Positions 32,973 through 44,119 of a stretch of DNA of 64,000 nucleotides are shown in pieces. Below the pieces are notes generated by a model. It searched no databases. It saw nothing but the letters and a program-made list of their open reading frames with translations, and was not told the origin of the DNA. Source of the DNA: Streptomyces griseocarneus. Lineage in GTDB: Bacteria; Actinomycetota; Actinomycetes; Streptomycetales; Streptomycetaceae. Location: positions 496,001 through 560,000 of the forward strand of contig PENC01000002.1 of the NCBI GenBank assembly GCA_003674045.1, given 5' to 3'. Position 1 is the stretch's first letter, and each line of letters starts with the position of its first letter. A program made the position numbers and the translations under genes.

Positions 32973-33354
32973 CGAGTCCGTTGATCGGCTGCGGCACGGC
33001 CCGGTCCCCGCGCTTCGGGCTCGTTCCGCCGTCCCGGCACGGGGATGTGAGCCCCAGGTCGCCCTCGGGCTCACGGACGAGGATCGCGTGCGGTGTGGGG
33101 TCCGCGTAGATCTCGGCGCTGTGCCACCGCTGGGTGAGCAGGAGCGCGATCGGGGTGAGGTTGTCCGGAGCCACCGCGCCGCATACCGAGTCCGCCAACT
33201 CGGCCAGCGGGGTGTCGATGCCCTCGACAGACGCGTCAGCACGAGGTCCCCACGCCACGTCGCCGCAGTCGTAGCGCGGCGCGGACGGTGCCCAGCCGAC
33301 GCGCGGGCCCTCCGCCTCACGGCGCTCGAGGTACTGGTGCCGTTCGAGGAACAC
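32938..33354 (-). CDS. Hypothetical protein
   Basis: The protein has 138 residues from a GTG at 33354 without a clear ribosome binding site. Codon choice is good for Streptomyces through most of its length, and the sequence is protein-like (GIDTPLAELADSVCGAVAPD then PIALLLTQRWHSAEIYADPT). The last 25 residues are Arg/Pro-rich and overlap the DUF397 gene by 35 bases, so the true end is doubtful. No family is recognised. Confidence 0.45.
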   Translation of the reverse strand: MFLERHQYLERREAEGPRVGWAPSAPRYDCGDVAWGPRADASVEGIDTPLAELADSVCGAVAPDNLTPIALLLTQRWHSAEIYADPTPHAILVREPEGDLGLTSPCRDGGTSPKRGDRAVPQPINGLVTDRRSQRPRP

Positions 33355-33381
33355 TCCGTGCGACCGGAAGGCAGACCCGGG

Positions 33382-33401
33382 CTATATAGATTTCTGTATA
33401 G
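33382..33401 (+). promoter_or_regulatory. Promoter/operator of the HigBA-type pair
   Basis: CTATA-N10-TATAG forms an inverted repeat in an AT-rich island, with TATAGT as a likely -10 element 8 bases before the toxin ATG. The symmetry suits autoregulation by the antitoxin, as is known for this family. Confidence 0.5.
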
Positions 33402-33408
33402 TCGAGCC

Positions 33409-33783
33409 ATGAGCGGCCCTTGGCAGATCGAGATCGAGCCGGAAGTCCGGCAATGGTTAGAGCTTCTCCCGGACGCCCAGTACGACAAGGCCGAGCGGGC
33501 GGCCGACATGCTCGCGGCCCAGCCGGTCACTCTGGGGGAGCCCTACTCCCGCCATCTCGGTGGCAAGGTTCGCGAGCTGCGTTTCACTCTGGACGGCAAC
33601 GCCGTACGTGTCTCGTACTGGCTCGCCCCGGGCCGACGCATCGTGCTGCTCACCGTGTTCCGCAAGACCAGGCTGCGCGAAGCTGCCGAAGTCGAGCGCG
33701 CCCGGGAGGCACAGAAGGTGTGCGAGGCAGGACATGGGCAGGCCGAGCACTGCTACGACCGCTTCGAGGAGGAAAAACCGTGA
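33409..33783 (+). CDS. RelE/HigB-type toxin
   Basis: The protein has 124 residues from an ATG at 33409. It has the RelE/HigB (Gp49-like) fold: PEVRQWLELLPDAQYDKAER, PYSRHLGGKVRELRFTLDGN, then RVSYWLAPGRRIVLLTVFRK with the basic residues expected of a ribosome-dependent mRNase. Codon 17 (Leu) is TTA, rare in Streptomyces and read by the bldA tRNA. The C-terminus ends HCYDRFEEEKP. It precedes and overlaps the antitoxin gene by four bases, the usual HigBA order. Confidence 0.85.
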   Translation: MSGPWQIEIEPEVRQWLELLPDAQYDKAERAADMLAAQPVTLGEPYSRHLGGKVRELRFTLDGNAVRVSYWLAPGRRIVLLTVFRKTRLREAAEVERAREAQKVCEAGHGQAEHCYDRFEEEKP

Positions 33784-34148
33784 ACCACTCCCAGTGGAAG
33801 ACCCGCCGGACCAAGAAGCTCCTGGGAGAGTCGGTCGAGGAGTCCCCTGCCTACGCGGAAGCCGGGTACGCCTTCGCCCTCGGTCAGGCCGTCTACGACC
33901 GGCGTACCGAGATCGGCCTGTCGCAGACCGAGCTGGCGCGTCGCGCCGGCATGACCCAGCCCCAGATCTCCCATATCGAGGGTGGCGGCTCCGTACCGAC
34001 CCTGACGCTGCTCACCCGCCTGGCCAAGGCTTTGGACGCATCGCTGACCATCGATCTGGACGACGGCAACTCGACCTTCATCTTCACCCCGCACAACCAC
34101 CGACAGCAGGACGAAGCGTCCCCGGGCGGGAACCACTCGGCAGCGTGA
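33780..34148 (+). CDS. XRE-type antitoxin (HigA-like)
   Basis: The protein has 122 residues from a GTG at 33780 overlapping the toxin stop. A helix-turn-helix occupies about residues 45-90: GLSQTELARRAGMTQPQISH then GGSVPTLTLLTRLAKALDAS. The N-terminal EESPAYAEAGYAFALGQAVY is typical of HigA-like antitoxins that cap the toxin. It ends with a strand and a His-rich tail. It should bind the upstream inverted repeat and neutralise the toxin. Confidence 0.88.
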   Translation: MNHSQWKTRRTKKLLGESVEESPAYAEAGYAFALGQAVYDRRTEIGLSQTELARRAGMTQPQISHIEGGGSVPTLTLLTRLAKALDASLTIDLDDGNSTFIFTPHNHRQQDEASPGGNHSAA

Positions 34149-34220
34149 CGGTGCGACGTTCCCGCCTGACCGCGGCGATCACCACGAGGGCAAGTGGTAC
34201 GTGGCCCGCTGCCTCCAAGG
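34145..34220 (+). pseudogene. Decayed hicB fragment
   Basis: A GTG at 34145 overlaps the HigA-like stop, and 21 bases on the sequence follows intact hicB at 25661-25712 closely (about 49 of 52 bases in 34166-34217). One C is missing in the ATCACCCACGAG region, which shifts the frame, and similarity stops after CTGCCTCCA. No HicA part is seen. Confidence 0.75.
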
Positions 34221-34263
34221 GCGATCGCCCCGCCGTTGACGTGAAGGGGCGCGGAAAGCCGAC

Positions 34264-34398
34264 CGACGGCGGAGGGGGCGGGGCCGGAGGGCGGGGTTCT
34301 GAAACGACGGTGCATGGATCACGGCTCCCCACGCGGATCACGGTGAACGCACCGCGTTTCAGGTTCCCGACCCGGAGGCCACGCCCCCGGCCCACCAA
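34264..34398. repeat. Long palindromic repeat element, copy 2
   Basis: GGGGCCGGAGGGCGGGG and TTCTGAAACGACGGTGCA face GCACCGCGTTTCAGG and CGCCCCCGGCCC. The order and sequence match copy 1 at 19409-19545, and the G-to-A and C-to-T changes in the inner arms compensate each other (CTGGAACG with CGTTCCAG; CTGAAACG with CGTTTCAG). This suggests the hairpin itself is kept. Confidence 0.7.
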
Positions 34399-34400
34399 CC

Positions 34401-34455
34401 ACCCAGGGGCGCGGGGAACTGCGCGACCAGCCACAAACAACCCGCACCCGCCCGC
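34401..34455 (+). repeat. Dispersed hairpin repeat, copy 4 (short form)
   Basis: GGGGCGCGGGGAACTGCGCG followed by ACCAGCCACAAAC lacks the hairpin insert present in the long form. It directly follows the long palindromic element. Confidence 0.75.
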
Positions 34456-34499
34456 GCAAGAACAAGCCGCACCCCAACAGGCGCCGGCCCCCGCGGCGA

Positions 34500-35957
<1,458 letters not shown>

Positions 35958-35970
35958 CTACCTTCGGCCT

Positions 35971-35989
35971 ATCTGATGCCCCGTCAGAA
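35971..35989. promoter_or_regulatory. Palindromic operator before the P450 gene
   Basis: ATCTGATG-CCC-CGTCAGAA matches the perfect palindrome before the ALDH operon (TTCTGACG-N3-CGTCAGAA) exactly in the right arm and at 6 of 8 positions in the left. It sits 22 bases before the P450 ATG. Confidence 0.6.
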
Positions 35990-36010
35990 TCCGCTAGGTG
36001 GTGGTGCGGC

Positions 36011-37243
36011 ATGGCCGGACCGGAGTTTCCCGAGGGCTTCGACCTCACCGACCCCGACCTCTACGCGCACCGGGTGCCGCTCCCGGAATTCGCCGCGCTG
36101 CGGCGTACGGCACCGGTGCGGTGGATCGCCCAGCGGCACGGCGCCGCGGGCTTCGACGACGACGGCTACTGGGCCGTGACCCGGCACGCGGACGTCAAGG
36201 AGGTCTCCACCCGGCCGGAGGTCTTCTCCTCGGCGGCCAACACCGCGATCATCCGCTTCAACGAGCACATCGACCGTGAGCAGATCGACGTACAGCGCCT
36301 CATCATGCTCAACATGGACCCCCCGGAGCACACCCGTGTCCGGCAGATCGTCCAGCGCGGCTTCACCCCGCGCGCGATCCGGGCGCTGGAGGGCGCGCTC
36401 CGGGACCGCGCCGCGGCGATCGTCGCGGCGGCGAGACGGCGCGGCGAGGGCGACTTCGTCACCGACATCGCCTGCGAGCTGCCGCTCCAGGCCATAGCCG
36501 AGCTCATCGGCGTACCCCAGGCGGACCGGGCGCGGATCTTCGACTGGTCCAACAAGATGGTCGCGTACGACGACCCGGAACTGGCCATCACCGAGGAGGT
36601 CGGCACGACGGCGGCGATGGAGCTCATCTCCTACGCCATGGGCCTGGCCGCCGACCGCAAGGAGTGCCCGGCGCGGGACATCGTCAGCGCCCTGGTGGCC
36701 GCCGAGGACGAGGGCAACCTCGCCTCCGACGAGTTCGGCTTCTTCGTCCTGCTGCTGGCCGTCGCCGGAAACGAGACCACACGCAATGCCATCAGCCACG
36801 GCATGCACGCCTTCCTCACCCACCCCGGGCAGTGGGAGCTCTACAAGGACGAGCGCCCGGCCACGGCGGCCGAGGAGATCGTGCGCTGGGCGACCCCCGT
36901 GGTCTCCTTCCAGCGCACGGCGGTCGCCCCGGCGGAGCTCGGCGGTGCGGAGATCCGGCCGGGGCAGCGCGTGGGGCTCTTCTACGCCTCCGCCAACCAC
37001 GACCCCGAGGTCTTCGAGCGGCCCGAGGTCTTCGACATCACCCGCGACCCCAACCCCCATCTGGGCTTCGGCGGCGGCGGTCCGCATTTCTGCCTCGGCA
37101 AGTCACTGGCGGCGCTGGAGATCGGCCTGATCTTCGACGCGATCGCCGACACCCTGCCGGACATCCGACTGGCCGGCACACCACGGCGGTTGCGCTCGGC
37201 ATGGCTGAACGGCATCAAGGAGCTGCGGGTGCGCTACACCTGA
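36011..37243 (+). CDS. cyp125: Cytochrome P450, CYP125-like steroid C26/27 hydroxylase
   Basis: The protein has 410 residues from an ATG at 36011; upstream in-frame sequence lacks a better site. P450 landmarks are the I-helix AVAGNETTRNAISHGM, the ExxR of the K-helix in AAEEIVRWATP, and the heme loop FGGGGPHFCLGKSLA with the proximal Cys. The front, FDLTDPDLYAHRVPLPEFAA, with VFSSAANTAIIRFN and LIMLNMDPPEHTRVRQIVQR, follows the CYP125 pattern I know from mycobacteria. CYP125 oxidises the terminal methyl of the cholesterol side chain. It diverges from the FadA5-like gene. Redox partners may be the ferredoxin at 17.6 kb. Confidence 0.85.
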   Translation: MAGPEFPEGFDLTDPDLYAHRVPLPEFAALRRTAPVRWIAQRHGAAGFDDDGYWAVTRHADVKEVSTRPEVFSSAANTAIIRFNEHIDREQIDVQRLIMLNMDPPEHTRVRQIVQRGFTPRAIRALEGALRDRAAAIVAAARRRGEGDFVTDIACELPLQAIAELIGVPQADRARIFDWSNKMVAYDDPELAITEEVGTTAAMELISYAMGLAADRKECPARDIVSALVAAEDEGNLASDEFGFFVLLLAVAGNETTRNAISHGMHAFLTHPGQWELYKDERPATAAEEIVRWATPVVSFQRTAVAPAELGGAEIRPGQRVGLFYASANHDPEVFERPEVFDITRDPNPHLGFGGGGPHFCLGKSLAALEIGLIFDAIADTLPDIRLAGTPRRLRSAWLNGIKELRVRYT

Positions 37244-37309
37244 TCCGCCACACACATGACATGACGTCAACTTCCTTTACTCATAACGGAATCGGTCCGT
37301 ACCTGGACC

Positions 37310-37338
37310 TTGCCGACGGCCACCGGCGGACTTACTCT
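37310..37338 (+). promoter_or_regulatory. Candidate promoter for the DUF6230 operon
   Basis: TTGCCG, a 17-base spacer, and TACTCT fit a housekeeping-type promoter about 100 bases before the DUF6230 start. Confidence 0.35.
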
Positions 37339-37438
37339 CGGGTACACCTTCCGGGGCGGCACGTTCGTCACACGTCGCACGCCTGTCGTACACGTTGCGC
37401 ACGCCGCACCTCTCCACGGCTTCCGAGAGGACATCAGC

Positions 37439-38056
37439 ATGAAGGACGCTCAAGGCAGACAGGTCACAGGCCGCGTGAGGTGGCGCAAGTTCGCCGTGCT
37501 GGCCGTGCCGGGCTTCGCCGCCACCGCGGCGCTGGCCGTCGCACTGGCCAACGGGGCGCTGGCGGCCTCCTTCGCCGTGTCGGGACAGGAGTTCAAGGTC
37601 AGCGCCAAGAGCCTGGACGGCGAGGGCTTCGCACAGTACGGCAGCATCGACACCAATGCCCGGGGGCAACTGCTGCCCGTGGCCGTCACCGCGGTCAAGA
37701 AGGCGACGATCAACAACCTGTGCCAGTCCGTGGTGACCCACCTCCCCGTGATCGGTGACATCTCGCTCAACCTGCACGCCGGGGGCAAGGACCCGGTCAA
37801 GGCGTCGGACCTGTTCCTGGACGCCACGCAGCTCCGCGGCAACGCCGAGTTCAGGAAGCTGGAGATCGGGCGCGACGCCTCCACGCTCGACAAGGGGCCG
37901 AAGGGCGCGCAGGGCCTCCAGGACCTCTTCGCCCAGCAGGCCGACCATGTGACGATCAACGACATGGAGCAGGTCGCCTGGGCCACCAACGCGGGCACCT
38001 TCACGCTCTCCGGCCTCAACATGAGCATCGCCAAGGGCAAGTCGGAGTGCTTCTGA
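37439..38056 (+). CDS. DUF6230 family secreted/membrane protein
   Basis: The protein has 205 residues from an ATG at 37439 preceded by GAGAGGA. A basic N-terminus (VRWRKFAVLAVPGFAATAAL) leads into one hydrophobic segment, then an exported domain (ASFAVSGQEFKVSAKSLDGE, IGDISLNLHAGG, VTINDMEQVAWATNAGTFTL). Proteins of this family have long been labelled cholesterol esterase in Streptomyces genomes, without a recognisable catalytic triad here. Genes for DUF6230, DUF6114 and a secreted protein are usually together, as seen here. Closeness to cyp125/fadA5 genes is suggestive only. Confidence 0.75.
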   Translation: MKDAQGRQVTGRVRWRKFAVLAVPGFAATAALAVALANGALAASFAVSGQEFKVSAKSLDGEGFAQYGSIDTNARGQLLPVAVTAVKKATINNLCQSVVTHLPVIGDISLNLHAGGKDPVKASDLFLDATQLRGNAEFRKLEIGRDASTLDKGPKGAQGLQDLFAQQADHVTINDMEQVAWATNAGTFTLSGLNMSIAKGKSECF

Positions 38057-38057
38057 C

Positions 38058-39408
<1,351 letters not shown>

Positions 39409-39442
39409 CGTACGGACAACCGGGAGCCGGCCGGGCCGGGGC

Positions 39443-41521
39443 TCAGCCCTTGGCCCGCGCCGGCTCCGCCGTGTCCGTGTCCGTATCCGGCCCCGGAGCC
39501 CCCACGGACAGCGGATCGCTCTCGCCCCGCGCCCCCGGCACCTTCCCGAAGGTCGGCCGGCCCGGCCCGCTCAGCACGTACTGGATCGCGAAGCCCAGCG
39601 TCACCACGAGCGCGCCGCCGACGGCGTCCAGAACGTAGTGGTTGGCGGTGCCGACGATCACCGAGAAGGTCATCAGCGGGTAGAGCATGCCGAGCCACCT
39701 CGGCCACGTCCGCGGCGCCACCGCGGCGATCATGACCCCGCACCACAGCGACCAGCCGATGTGGAGCGACGGCATGGCCGCGTACTGGTTGGACAGCTCG
39801 GTCAGCGCGCCGAAGTCCGGGTTGGAGAGGTCCTGCGGGCCGTTGGCGGTGTCGATGAAGCCGTAGCCCGGCATCAGGCGCGGCGGGGCCAGCGGATAGG
39901 CCCAGAAGCCGACGAGCGCCATGAGCGTCGCGAGGGACAGCGCGGTGCGCGCCCAGCGGTAGGTGCCGGGGCGGCGCCAGTACAGATAGCCGAGCAGACA
40001 GACGGGCACCAGGAAGTGGAAGGTGCCGTAGTAGTAGTCCATCGCGTCGGCGAGCCGCTGGACGCTCGCCACAAAGTGGTTGAACCCGTGTTCGACGTCG
40101 ATGTGCAGGAACTCCTCGATGCCGAGGATCTGCCGCCCGTGGTGCTCGGCGACGGAGCGCTCGTCGGGGGCGCCGGCCCGGATGAAGGAGTAGACCCAGT
40201 AGCCGACCCGTATCAGCATCAGCTCCAGGAAGAGGTTCGGCCGGGACAGCGGCCGCTTCCAGGAGCGCAGCAGCGGAATCCAGGGGAGCCGGGAGAGCCC
40301 GCCCGGCCGCGGCTCGGCGACCGGGGTGGGCAGCGGCTTCTTCCACAGCGGCGAGGTACGCGTCAGGAAGGGCACCGCGCAGGCGGCGGCGAGCGCGGCG
40401 AGCAGCGGCGCCTCGTCGCCGACCGGACGCAGCACCGGGTTGTCGGGCATGAGGACCGTGCTCGTCAGCGTCGTCACGAGGACGACCAGGACGGGCCAGA
40501 CGAGCCGGTCGGCGCGGCGCTTGCCGACCCGGCCGACGACGGCGAGCAGGATCCACAGCTGCTGGTGCTGCCAGGCGGTCGGCGAGACGGCGACGGCCAC
40601 GCAGCCGGTGACGGCCGTGGCCAGGAGCAGCTGGCCGTCGAGGGCGTAGCGGGCGGCGCGGCGCAGGCCGGTGACGGCGACGGCGGCGGAGAGCAGGCCG
40701 TAGAGGACGAGTTCGGCGGGGCCGTGCAGGCCGACGCGCAGCAGCAGGCCGTGCAGGGACTGGTTGGCGAGCCCGTCGGGCGCCTCGCCGAGGCCCGCCC
40801 CGGCGATGTGGTGCACCCAGTACGTCCAGGAGTCGTCGGGCATGGCGAGCCAGGCGACGGCGGTGCAGACGGCGAAGGCGGCGCCGGTGGACGCGGCGGC
40901 ACGGCGGCGGCCGGTCAGCCAGAGGAGGACGGCGAAGAGCAGGACGGCGGGTTGCAGCGCGGCGGCGAGCCCGACGAGGAGGCCCGGAAAAGTGCCGGAG
41001 CCGCGCACGAGGCGTGGCAGGCAGCATGCGAGGAGGACGAGCAGGACGGGGATGATGCTGGTCTGCCCGAGGGTGAAGGTGTTGCGTACGGGCAGCGAGA
41101 GCACGGCCAGGATGATCGCGGCGGGGGCGGCGAGCAACGCGGTGCGGCGGCCTACGGGTCCGGGCAGGGAGCGGGCGGCGGCGAGGCCAAGCGCGACGAC
41201 GAGCACGAGGGTGCCCAGCGTCCAGCCGATGCCGAGGCTCTGTTCGGCCGCCTTGGTCAGGGGTTTGAGCACGAGGCCCGCGAAGGGGGTGCCGGTGAAT
41301 CTGTCGGTGTCGTAGAGCGAGCCCTTCACATGGAGGACCCCGTTGTCACCGATCCAGCGTTCGAGGTCGGTGAAGCGCCGCTCCGGGGGGAGCCGGAGCA
41401 CCGCGGCGGCCTGGCGGACGGCGAGCAGGCCCGCGAGCAGCCACAGCGCGCCCAGGGCCATGCCGATGCGCGCATTCGTCCTGGGCAGGCTCACCGGCCC
41501 GCTCCGCTCTACACCAGCCAC
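39443..41521 (-). CDS. Bifunctional GT87 glycosyltransferase/PAP2 phosphatase
   Basis: The protein has 692 residues from a GTG at 41521; a GTG at 41494 with GGAG upstream is an equally good start. The N-terminal two thirds is a polytopic membrane domain of the GT87 (mannosyltransferase-like) type, with the acidic luminal loop VKGSLYDTDRFTGTPFAGLV. The C-terminal third is a PAP2-like domain, with YYYGTFHFLVPV, the motif AMPSLHIGWSLW and the conserved GTANHYVLDAVGG carrying the catalytic His residues. It may transfer mannose from polyprenyl-phosphate and recycle lipid phosphates. Four direct repeats lie upstream. Confidence 0.85.
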   Translation of the reverse strand: MAGVERSGPVSLPRTNARIGMALGALWLLAGLLAVRQAAAVLRLPPERRFTDLERWIGDNGVLHVKGSLYDTDRFTGTPFAGLVLKPLTKAAEQSLGIGWTLGTLVLVVALGLAAARSLPGPVGRRTALLAAPAAIILAVLSLPVRNTFTLGQTSIIPVLLVLLACCLPRLVRGSGTFPGLLVGLAAALQPAVLLFAVLLWLTGRRRAAASTGAAFAVCTAVAWLAMPDDSWTYWVHHIAGAGLGEAPDGLANQSLHGLLLRVGLHGPAELVLYGLLSAAVAVTGLRRAARYALDGQLLLATAVTGCVAVAVSPTAWQHQQLWILLAVVGRVGKRRADRLVWPVLVVLVTTLTSTVLMPDNPVLRPVGDEAPLLAALAAACAVPFLTRTSPLWKKPLPTPVAEPRPGGLSRLPWIPLLRSWKRPLSRPNLFLELMLIRVGYWVYSFIRAGAPDERSVAEHHGRQILGIEEFLHIDVEHGFNHFVASVQRLADAMDYYYGTFHFLVPVCLLGYLYWRRPGTYRWARTALSLATLMALVGFWAYPLAPPRLMPGYGFIDTANGPQDLSNPDFGALTELSNQYAAMPSLHIGWSLWCGVMIAAVAPRTWPRWLGMLYPLMTFSVIVGTANHYVLDAVGGALVVTLGFAIQYVLSGPGRPTFGKVPGARGESDPLSVGAPGPDTDTDTAEPARAKG

Positions 41522-41651
41522 GCTCCGCCGCTCCCGTCCAGTCGCCCAGCTCGGTCACCCTCGTAACGCCCTTGGGAACCTTACTGAGTTCTGTTGTACG
41601 GACGCAGGACACCCCCGGGTCACCTGACGGGGTGCCGCGGTGTCCGGATCG

Positions 41652-41693
41652 GTGCGTGAGGTGTCGCGAGGTCGTCGTGAGGTGTCGTGAAGT
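41652..41693. repeat. Four tandem 10-11 bp repeats upstream of the GT87/PAP2 gene
   Basis: GTGCGTGAGGT, GTCGCGAGGT, (C)GTCGTGAGGT and GTCGTGAAGT follow each other with 10-11 base spacing. On the minus strand the unit is ACYTCRCGAC. Helical phasing suggests a multi-subunit regulator site; a PHO box-like role is possible but not a consensus match. Confidence 0.5.
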
Positions 41694-41713
41694 GAACAGT
41701 GGGGCGGGTGGGT

Positions 41714-43786
41714 TCAGTGGTGCGGCGGCTCGTGGTCGCGTCTCGGCTGGCCGTTGTGGGGCTGTTCGGCGTCGGATCCGCAGAGCTCGTGGTTGAGTTC
41801 GCGGACGAGTTCCTTGAGGTCGGTGGGACGGTCGGGAGTCCACCAGTCGCCCAGGAGTTCGGCGAGCGACTGTTCGCGCGCGTGGAAGAGGCGGGCGGCG
41901 ACCTCGCGGCCTTTGTCGGTGAGGACCAGCGGCAGGCCCTCGCGCACGGCGAGGCCACGCGCCTCCACCTGCCGGGCCGCGTCGGTGATGACGTGCAACG
42001 GGATGTCGACGCGCTCGGCGAGGAGGGCGGGTTCGGCGGAGCCGTAGCGGTTCATGCGCAGCAGCATCCAGCTCGCGGCGGGATGGAGGTCGAGCCCGGC
42101 ACGGGCGGTGATCTCCTCGTAGATCCTGCGGCGGCCCTCACGGCTGCCCAGCAGGGACAGGGCACGGGCGCACTCCTCGCGCGAGGAGCGGTGGACGGGG
42201 TTGCTGGCGAGGACCTCGCTGGTGTCGGGGGCGGTGACGCTGGCCCGCAGCGGCTCCTCGCGCAGCAGGAAGGCGAGGAGGAAGGCGAGCAGCACGGCGG
42301 GCACCGCGAACAGGAACACGTCGGTGATGGACGTGGAGTAGGCGTCGAGCACGGCCGTGCGCGCCGCCGAAGGCAGCGCGGCCACGGAGCGCGGGTCGGC
42401 GGTCACGCGCTCGGGGGTGACGCCCGGGGGCAGGGGCACGCCCGCGAGGGCGTCGGCGACGCGCGGCTTGAGCCGGTTGCTGAAGATCGTGCCGAAGACG
42501 GAGACGCCGAAGGACGCGCCGATGGAGCGGAAGAAGGTGGCGCCGGAGGTGGCGACGCCCAGGTCCTCGTATCCCACCGCGTTCTGCACGACGAGCACCA
42601 GCACCTGCATGACGAGGCCGAGCCCGAAGCCGAACACGAAGAAGTAGACGCTCATCTCGGCCGTGCTGCTGGCCGGATCCAGCCGGTGCAGCAGGAGCAG
42701 GCCGACGGTGGTCACCAGGGTGCCGGCGATGGGGAAGATCTTGTAGTGGCCGGTGCGGCTGACGATCTGCCCGGAGCCGGTGGAGGCGATCAGTATCCCG
42801 GCCACCATCGGCAGCATGTGCACGCCGGACAGGGTGGGCGTGACGCCCTGCACGACCTGGAGGAAGGTCGGCAGGTAGGTCATCGAGCCGAACATCGCGA
42901 AGCCGATGACGAAGCCGATCACCGAGCAGAGCGAGAAGGTGTGGACGCGGAAGAGTTTCAGCGGCAGCACGGGTTCGGCCGCACGCCGCTCGACCAGCAC
43001 GAAGGGCACCAGCAGTGCGACACCCACCACGCCGAGCAGCACGATCTGCGCGGACGACCACGGGTAGGTGACCCCGCCGAGCGAGGTCATCAGCACCAGG
43101 CAGGTGGCGACGGCGGCGATGAGGAAGGTGCCGAGGTAGTCGATGCGGTGCGGGGTGCGGCGTGCGGGGATGTGCAGCACGGCGGCGATGACACCGAGCG
43201 CGACGACGCCGATGGGCAGGTTGATGTAGAACACCCAGCGCCAGCTGAGGTTGTCCACGAAGAGGCCGCCGAGCAGCGGCCCGAGCACGCTCGCGCCGCC
43301 GAAGACCGCGCCGAAGAACCCCTGGTAGCGGCCGCGGTCCCGGGGCGGCACGATATCGCCGACGATCGCCATCGACAGCGACATCAGCCCGCCGCCGCCC
43401 AGGCCCTGCAGGGCCCGGAAGCCGATGAGCTCGCCCATGTTCTGCGCGAGCCCGCACAGCGCGGACCCCACGAGGAAGATGACGATGGCCGCCTGGAAGA
43501 GTTTCTTGCGCCCGTACTGGTCGCCGAGCTTGCCCCACAGCGGGGTGGCGGCCGTCGAGGCGAGCAGGTAGGCGGTGACCACCCACGAGAGGTGTTCGAG
43601 ACCGCCGAGGTCGCTGACGATCGTCGGCAGGGCCGTGGAGACAATGGTCTGGTCCAGGGCCGCGAGCAGCATGCCGAGCAGCAGCGCGCCGATCGCGACG
43701 AGCACGGTGCGCCGGGGCTGTCCCTCACCGGGTACGGGCACGGGCTCCGCGGGTGCCTCGGAGGGGCCCGGGGTGTCGTCCGCCAT
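41714..43786 (-). CDS. MFS drug exporter (DHA2 type) with C-terminal MarR-like domain
   Basis: The protein has 690 residues from an ATG at 43786 with CAGGAG 7 bases upstream; an upstream start would add 49 residues. Residues about 25-540 form a 14-helix EmrB/QacA-like transporter: motif A GKLGDQYGRKKLFQ, motif C VLGPLLGGLFVDNLSWRWVF and the motif D-like LDQTIVSTALPTI. Residues about 560-670 form a winged helix like MarR, with SWMLLRMNRYGSAEPALLAE and LVLTDKGREVAARLF. The domain fusion recurs in actinomycetes. It likely exports drugs using the proton gradient; the soluble domain may sense substrate. Confidence 0.85.
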   Translation of the reverse strand: MADDTPGPSEAPAEPVPVPGEGQPRRTVLVAIGALLLGMLLAALDQTIVSTALPTIVSDLGGLEHLSWVVTAYLLASTAATPLWGKLGDQYGRKKLFQAAIVIFLVGSALCGLAQNMGELIGFRALQGLGGGGLMSLSMAIVGDIVPPRDRGRYQGFFGAVFGGASVLGPLLGGLFVDNLSWRWVFYINLPIGVVALGVIAAVLHIPARRTPHRIDYLGTFLIAAVATCLVLMTSLGGVTYPWSSAQIVLLGVVGVALLVPFVLVERRAAEPVLPLKLFRVHTFSLCSVIGFVIGFAMFGSMTYLPTFLQVVQGVTPTLSGVHMLPMVAGILIASTGSGQIVSRTGHYKIFPIAGTLVTTVGLLLLHRLDPASSTAEMSVYFFVFGFGLGLVMQVLVLVVQNAVGYEDLGVATSGATFFRSIGASFGVSVFGTIFSNRLKPRVADALAGVPLPPGVTPERVTADPRSVAALPSAARTAVLDAYSTSITDVFLFAVPAVLLAFLLAFLLREEPLRASVTAPDTSEVLASNPVHRSSREECARALSLLGSREGRRRIYEEITARAGLDLHPAASWMLLRMNRYGSAEPALLAERVDIPLHVITDAARQVEARGLAVREGLPLVLTDKGREVAARLFHAREQSLAELLGDWWTPDRPTDLKELVRELNHELCGSDAEQPHNGQPRRDHEPPHH

Positions 43787-44119
43787 GAGCGACTCCTGGG
43801 GTGCGGCTCGTGAGCGGGGCGCGAAGCGTTTGTCGTACGGCGCGTTTGTCGTAACGGCCGCCCCGCGCTCACGGTCCATCGTGGGCCCGATCGGCGCGCC
43901 CGGCCCGCCGGGATAGCCCATCGGCTGTGCCACGGGGCCGGCGATCAGGGCTGGACCTGGGCTGTTGGAGGTTCCGGCCGACTTTTTGTATCGTTAAGGA
44001 ACAAAGTGGCTCCGTCCGTATTCCCTGACCGGCGGGCGGAGCCGCTTGTCTTTTCCCGCGTCTGTACTTGCCCCGCGTCGTTCCCCGCGTCGCTGCCCCC
44101 GTGCGCCCTGGAGTCGCTG
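43787..44119. other. Divergent region between exporter and HAD genes
   Basis: No gene is supported in these 333 bases. Alternative upstream starts exist for both flanking genes. The AT-rich patch GTATCGTTAAGGAACAAAG near 43990-44005 probably holds promoter elements. Confidence 0.4.
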
